A stretch of 64,000 nt of DNA, from positions 273,990-337,989 of the forward strand of contig NZ_FMZC01000002.1 of the NCBI RefSeq assembly GCF_900102625.1, given 5' to 3'. Made by a program: the position numbers and the translations under genes. The first letter of the stretch is position 1, and each line of letters starts with the position of its first letter. This document shows positions 58,841-64,000 of the stretch, piece after piece. Below the pieces are notes generated by a model. That model saw only the letters and a program-made list of their open reading frames with translations. It ran no database searches and was not told where the DNA came from. This stretch comes from Paracidovorax valerianellae. Its GTDB lineage: Bacteria > Pseudomonadota > Gammaproteobacteria > Burkholderiales > Burkholderiaceae_C.

Positions 58841-60118
58841 ATGCGCGCAGCTCTCTGGTTTCTGGCACTTTTTGGCGTGGCCGTCGCCGCCGCGCTGTTC
58901 GCGGGCAACAACCAGGGCACGGTGACCCTGTTCTGGCCGCCCTACCGCGTCGATCTCTCGCTCAACCTCGTGTTGCTGCTGCTCGTCGGCGGCTTCGCCA
59001 CGCTGTATGCCGCGCTGCGGGCCCTGGCCGCGCTGCTGGAACTGCCCCGGCAGGCCAAGCGCTGGCGCGCGCAGCAAAAGGAACGCTCGATGCACGCGGC
59101 GCTGCTCGATGCGCTGTCGCAACTGCTGGCCGGGCGCTTCATCCGGTCGCGCAAGGCCGCTTCCGCCGCGCTCGCGCAGGAGAGTGCGCTGGAGGCATCG
59201 GGCGAGGCCGTGCCGCACGGCCGCCAGTTGCGCACGCTGGCCCACCTGGTGGCCGCCGAAAGCTCGCACGCCCTGCAGGACCGCGCCACGCGCGAGGCGC
59301 ATTTGCAGAACGCGCTGAACAACATTCCCGACCGCGCTCCGGTCACCGAACTGGAACTGCGCGAAGGCGCCCACCTGCGCGCGGCCCGCTGGTCGCTGGA
59401 CGAGCGCGATGCCAATGCCGCGCTCGAACGCCTGGCGGCCCTGCCCCAGGGCGCGGCCCGGCGCACGCTGGCACTGCGCGCGCGCCTGAAAGCCACGCGC
59501 CTGGCGCACCAGACGCAGGAAGCCCTGGAGACCGCGCGCCTGCTGGGCAAGCACCGGGCTTTTTCGCCCAGCGCGGCGCAAAGCATCGTGCGGGGCCTGG
59601 CCATGGAACTGCTGAACGGCGCGCACGACCCCGCCCAACTGCAACAGACCTGGATGTCGCTGGAACCCGCCGAGCGCGCCATGCCTGAGCTGGCCATTCA
59701 CGCGGCCCAGCGCCTGAGCACCCTGGGCGGCGATGCGGCGCAGGTGCGCCAGTGGCTGCTGCCCGTGTGGGAGCGCATGGTGGAACTGCCCCACGCCATT
59801 CCCGACCACCAAGCCTTCAAGCTGGTGCGTGCGCTGGAAAACAACCTGGACGCGCTCGACACCGGCTGGCTGGCACGCATCGAATCGGCCCAGCAAGCGA
59901 ATCCCCGCGACGCGCGCCTGCAGTACCTCGCCGCCATGGCCTGCCTGCGGCGCCAACTTTGGGGCAAGGCGCAGCAACTGTTCACGCAGGGCACCGTGCA
60001 ACTGGGCGATGCCAGCCTGCGCTGCAGCGCCTGGCGCCACCTGGCCGAAATGGCCGAGCGGCGCGGCGACATCGAAGCCGCCGCCGCGGCCTGGAAGAAC
60101 GCCGCGCTGGCGTCCTGA
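58841..60118 (+). CDS. hemY: HemY-type TPR membrane protein
   Basis: A 425-aa protein of the proteobacterial HemY family (not the protoporphyrinogen oxidase of Gram-positives). Two N-terminal helices ('ALWFLALFGVAVAAALFAGNNQGTVTLFWPPYRVDLSLNLVLLLLVG' across residues 4-50) are followed by a cytoplasmic helical-repeat domain with 'RKAASAALAQ', 'ARWSLDERDANAALERLAAL' and 'LQYLAAMACLRRQLWGKAQQL'. It is thought to assist late haem or protein-complex assembly at the membrane. It ends the hemC-hemY operon. Confidence 0.92.
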   Translation: MRAALWFLALFGVAVAAALFAGNNQGTVTLFWPPYRVDLSLNLVLLLLVGGFATLYAALRALAALLELPRQAKRWRAQQKERSMHAALLDALSQLLAGRFIRSRKAASAALAQESALEASGEAVPHGRQLRTLAHLVAAESSHALQDRATREAHLQNALNNIPDRAPVTELELREGAHLRAARWSLDERDANAALERLAALPQGAARRTLALRARLKATRLAHQTQEALETARLLGKHRAFSPSAAQSIVRGLAMELLNGAHDPAQLQQTWMSLEPAERAMPELAIHAAQRLSTLGGDAAQVRQWLLPVWERMVELPHAIPDHQAFKLVRALENNLDALDTGWLARIESAQQANPRDARLQYLAAMACLRRQLWGKAQQLFTQGTVQLGDASLRCSAWRHLAEMAERRGDIEAAAAAWKNAALAS

Positions 60119-60119
60119 C

Positions 60120-60147
60120 GGCGCACCGGCTGCACGCCGGCTGCGCC
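60120..60147. terminator. Hairpin between convergent hemY and ABC-F genes
   Basis: GGCGCA-CCGGC pairs with GCCGG-C-TGCGCC around a 5-base loop: an 11-bp stem with one bulge, exactly in the 40-base gap between two convergent stops. There is no U-tract, so termination is uncertain. Confidence 0.45.
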
Positions 60148-60158
60148 GGGCGGCGGAT

Positions 60159-61916
<1,758 letters not shown>

Positions 61917-62111
61917 GGTGAAGCTCCAAGCCATCGGGTCGGCCGCTTGCCACAAAGAGGCAAAGCGGAACGGACGGAAGGGGGCTTACAGGCGCATGGG
62001 TGAAGAACCTCGGTGGCGGTGATCGGAGCGATGGAAACCATCGAAGGGCCGCACTATAAGCCCGGCCCGGCATCGGTGCAAATTCACTCAGATGAAATCA
62101 ATTACGGATAG

Positions 62112-62117
62112 TACAAT
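62112..62117 (+). promoter_or_regulatory. -10 box of the VOC gene
   Basis: TACAAT in an AT-rich patch, 28 bases before the VOC start at 62145; AT-rich DNA (62081-62120) is unusual here and fits a promoter. The -35 is not clear. Confidence 0.5.
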
Positions 62118-62144
62118 TTTGCCATTCACCCGATGGAGACCGCC

Positions 62145-62771
62145 ATGAGCGCCGTACTGAAGCCCGACCTGTCCACCCTGCCCCCGCCCGCCGCCGTGCA
62201 GCAGTTGCACCACTACGCCTACAAGGCGCGCGACGCCGAGGAAACGCGGCAGTTCTACGAAGACATTCTGGGCCTGCCGCTCTATCACATCATCCAGAGC
62301 GACTACGTGCCCAGCACGGGCGAGTACTGCCCCTACACGCACTTTTTCTTCCGCCTGAAGGATGGATCGTTCATCGCCTTCTTCGACCTGGGGGACGACG
62401 TGAAGGCCGAGCCTTCACCCAACACGCCGCTGTGGGTCAACCACATCGCGTTCCGCGTGGACACGGTGCAGGAGCTGGAGAACACCAAGGCCCGCCTGGA
62501 GGCGCATGGCATCGAGGTGCTCGGCGTGACCGATCACCACATCTTCAAGAGCATTTACTTCTTCGATCCGAACGGCATCCGCCTGGAGCTGTCGGCGCAA
62601 CTGGCCGACGCGCAGCAGATGGAAAAAGACAGCACGGTCGCCCACCAGCGCCTGAACGAGTGGACGGCCCGCAAGGAGCAATGGCGCAAGGAGCGCGCCG
62701 AGGGCAAGGCGGCCCAGCCCCTCAAACCGCAGCACAACGACCGGCCGGAATACGCGCAACACGCCGGCTAG
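62145..62771 (+). CDS. VOC-fold (glyoxalase/bleomycin-resistance/dioxygenase) protein
   Basis: A 208-aa protein. Metal-ligand positions of the VOC fold are visible as His in 'QLHHYAYKARDAEETRQFYEDILGLPL', His in 'LWVNHIAFRVDTV' and Glu in 'PNGIRLELSAQ'. The C-terminal ~45 residues are a charged extension ('EWTARKEQWRKERAEGK'). Members include extradiol dioxygenases and lyases; none can be assigned. GGAG stands before the ATG at 62145, which is preferred to the ATG at 62133. Confidence 0.88.
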   Translation: MSAVLKPDLSTLPPPAAVQQLHHYAYKARDAEETRQFYEDILGLPLYHIIQSDYVPSTGEYCPYTHFFFRLKDGSFIAFFDLGDDVKAEPSPNTPLWVNHIAFRVDTVQELENTKARLEAHGIEVLGVTDHHIFKSIYFFDPNGIRLELSAQLADAQQMEKDSTVAHQRLNEWTARKEQWRKERAEGKAAQPLKPQHNDRPEYAQHAG

Positions 62772-62874
62772 CGTTACATCCTTCGACAACTGTGCGAATC
62801 CGTGTGTGGAGGATCGAAGCCCCCCCATGCAAAATGCCTCGAAATTTGTTTCATCCATCGAGGAGTTTCTTGCC

Positions 62875-64000
62875 ATGCACACACTGAAGACCGGTCCTGT
62901 TTTTCGACGGCGCCCTCACGCCGTCTGGCTCGCGAGTTGCATGGTGGGTTTGGGGTTGACGGCTTGTGGCGGTGGAGGCGGCGGCGGTGGATCGGAATCG
63001 CCCACTGGCGCACTCGACAACGCCCTGAAAGTTGACACCACGTATGGCGAAGCTGGCGTGGCCACGTTTCAGCTTGGCACGCCATCGTTCGCAAGCCTGG
63101 GCGTTCAGCCGGATGGCAAGCTGGTGATCGCCGGCAGCAGGGTCACGGTCCCCGCGCCACCCTCGTCGTTCGGATCGCTGCCCACCACGCAAGCGTATGC
63201 CGTTCGAATGGGTGCGGACGACAAGGTGGACAGCGGCTTCGGCCAAAACGGAGAGGCCCGGTTTTCGGTCAAGGGATACGAAGCGGTTGGCGATGTGCGG
63301 ATTCAGTCCAACGGCAGAATCCTCCTGGCGGTGCAGGCGCACGAGCCCTGCTCTTCTCCGTCTTACCGGGTGCCGTGCCTGACGGCGGCGGGGGAGCCCG
63401 GTTCGTGGCACCACACCGTTGTCGGCCTCACGGCGAACGGAGCGGTCGACAGCGCCTTCGGCGCTCAAGGCATCGCGGAGGGCTTCCGCTCCACCAATCT
63501 CAACATCCTCTCGCTGGCGATCCAGCCCAGCCAAAAACCCGTCTTGTTGACGTCCAACGATCAGCCGTTTCTGCAGACGTTCGGGCGGTCCCTGCGCCGC
63601 CTGTCCGCAGACGGAATCCCCGATACCGCCTTCAACCAAGCGCCCGCACCGCAGCAGCCCGCTCCCTGCGAGGCAAGCGGCGAGGCGCTGTTGGCACTGC
63701 CTGGCGGAAACCTCATCACCGCCGGCAAGCTGGGTGGCAGGGTTTACGCAGACCCGAAGTCGGACCCCGGGCTTTGCATTGCCGTGCACTCGGGGGACAC
63801 GCAGGCGCAGACCTCGGGAGGCTGGACCTCTTTTGGGGAGTTGTTGAAGGAGTACAGGCTCGCGCCCCATCCCGATGGCGGATTCGTCGTCGCCGCCAGA
63901 ACCTGCGCGACCAGCGACTGCCATCTCAGCGTCGCCAAGTTCGGTGCCAATGGCGCCCTCGACGCATCGTTTGGCGACAAGGGGATCGAACGCGTGGTGC
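62875..64000 (+). CDS. Delta-60-repeat lipoprotein (partial, runs off the window)
   Basis: The frame is open from ATG 62875 to the window end (375 codons). A signal peptide ends in 'LGLTACGGGGGGGG', a lipobox with eight Gly after the Cys. Five delta-60-type units of the pattern 'D-x-x-F/Y-G-x-x-G-x-x' are seen: TTYGEAGVATF, SGFGQNGEARF, SAFGAQGIAEGF, DTAFNQ and ASFGDKGIERV, with 'QPDGKLVIAG' type strands between. These units build a beta-propeller displayed outside the inner membrane. GAGGAG lies before the ATG. Ligand is unknown. Confidence 0.85.
   Translation, partial: MHTLKTGPVFRRRPHAVWLASCMVGLGLTACGGGGGGGGSESPTGALDNALKVDTTYGEAGVATFQLGTPSFASLGVQPDGKLVIAGSRVTVPAPPSSFGSLPTTQAYAVRMGADDKVDSGFGQNGEARFSVKGYEAVGDVRIQSNGRILLAVQAHEPCSSPSYRVPCLTAAGEPGSWHHTVVGLTANGAVDSAFGAQGIAEGFRSTNLNILSLAIQPSQKPVLLTSNDQPFLQTFGRSLRRLSADGIPDTAFNQAPAPQQPAPCEASGEALLALPGGNLITAGKLGGRVYADPKSDPGLCIAVHSGDTQAQTSGGWTSFGELLKEYRLAPHPDGGFVVAARTCATSDCHLSVAKFGANGALDASFGDKGIERVV

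Overview
The window looks like chromosomal DNA of a high-GC betaproteobacterium of the Comamonadaceae, most likely Acidovorax or a close relative. The reasons are the Burkholderiales gene sets (flhDC with a FlgO-family neighbour, dxs-ispA-xseB, hemCD-hemX-hemY divergent from ppc, TRAP transporters with DctP receptors), the TACAAT-type -10 boxes, the Type I-C CRISPR repeat, and overall protein style. This is inference from sequence; no 16S rRNA is present and no tRNA was recognised.

Layout. 1-176: trailer end of a Type I-C CRISPR array, with repeats decaying towards the right. 256-9520 (minus): an MdtABC-type heteromeric RND multidrug pump with its own outer-membrane factor. 9.7-12.1 kb: an MFS-transporter relic, a cupin gene divergent from a LysR regulator with a 17-bp palindrome in between, and a hemerythrin protein. 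12.4-14.7 kb: a 2TM protein and a LytS/LytTR-type two-component system. 14.8-18.2 kb: a LysE/RhtB exporter, a lone ABC ATPase, an unknown protein, and a two-gene cassette of a caspase/C80-like protein and a membrane-anchored partner. 18.3-21.7 kb: modE divergent from modABC. 22.1-29.7 kb: a glgB-glgE-treS/mak operon (GlgE alpha-glucan/trehalose pathway). 29.7-37.3 kb: a TM-helix protein, TRAP dctQM, a putative Na+/H+ antiporter and two paralogous dctP receptors.

37.6-40.7 kb (minus): xseB-ispA-dxs, supplying isoprenoid precursors, divergent from a Rieske oxygenase alpha subunit with an attenuator-like leader. 42-45.4 kb: an EamA transporter, a two-domain rhodanese and the flagellar master regulator flhDC, followed by two convergent surface lipoprotein genes, one FlgO-like. 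47.1 kb: an AI-2E family membrane protein. 48.6-50.4 kb: a low-GC, accessory-looking patch with a DUF6402-family gene broken by an in-frame TGA and a translationally coupled small membrane protein. 50.5-60.1 kb: a FUSC transporter, ppc, and the haem-branch operon hemC-hemD-hemX-hemY. 60.2-64 kb: an ABC-F ATPase, a VOC-fold protein and the start of a delta-60-repeat lipoprotein that runs off the window.

The most distinctive structure is a roughly 65-bp dispersed element. Six diverged copies lie in both orientations at 13771, 21751, 39452, 42172, 45376 and 57109. One end is a hairpin of the type GCTAT-loop-ATAGC, and the other carries a GGCCTCCAGCGC-like block. Two copies lie inside genes (the C-terminus of the sensor kinase and an internal loop of HemD), one abuts the dxs start codon, and one sits between flhC and its terminator.
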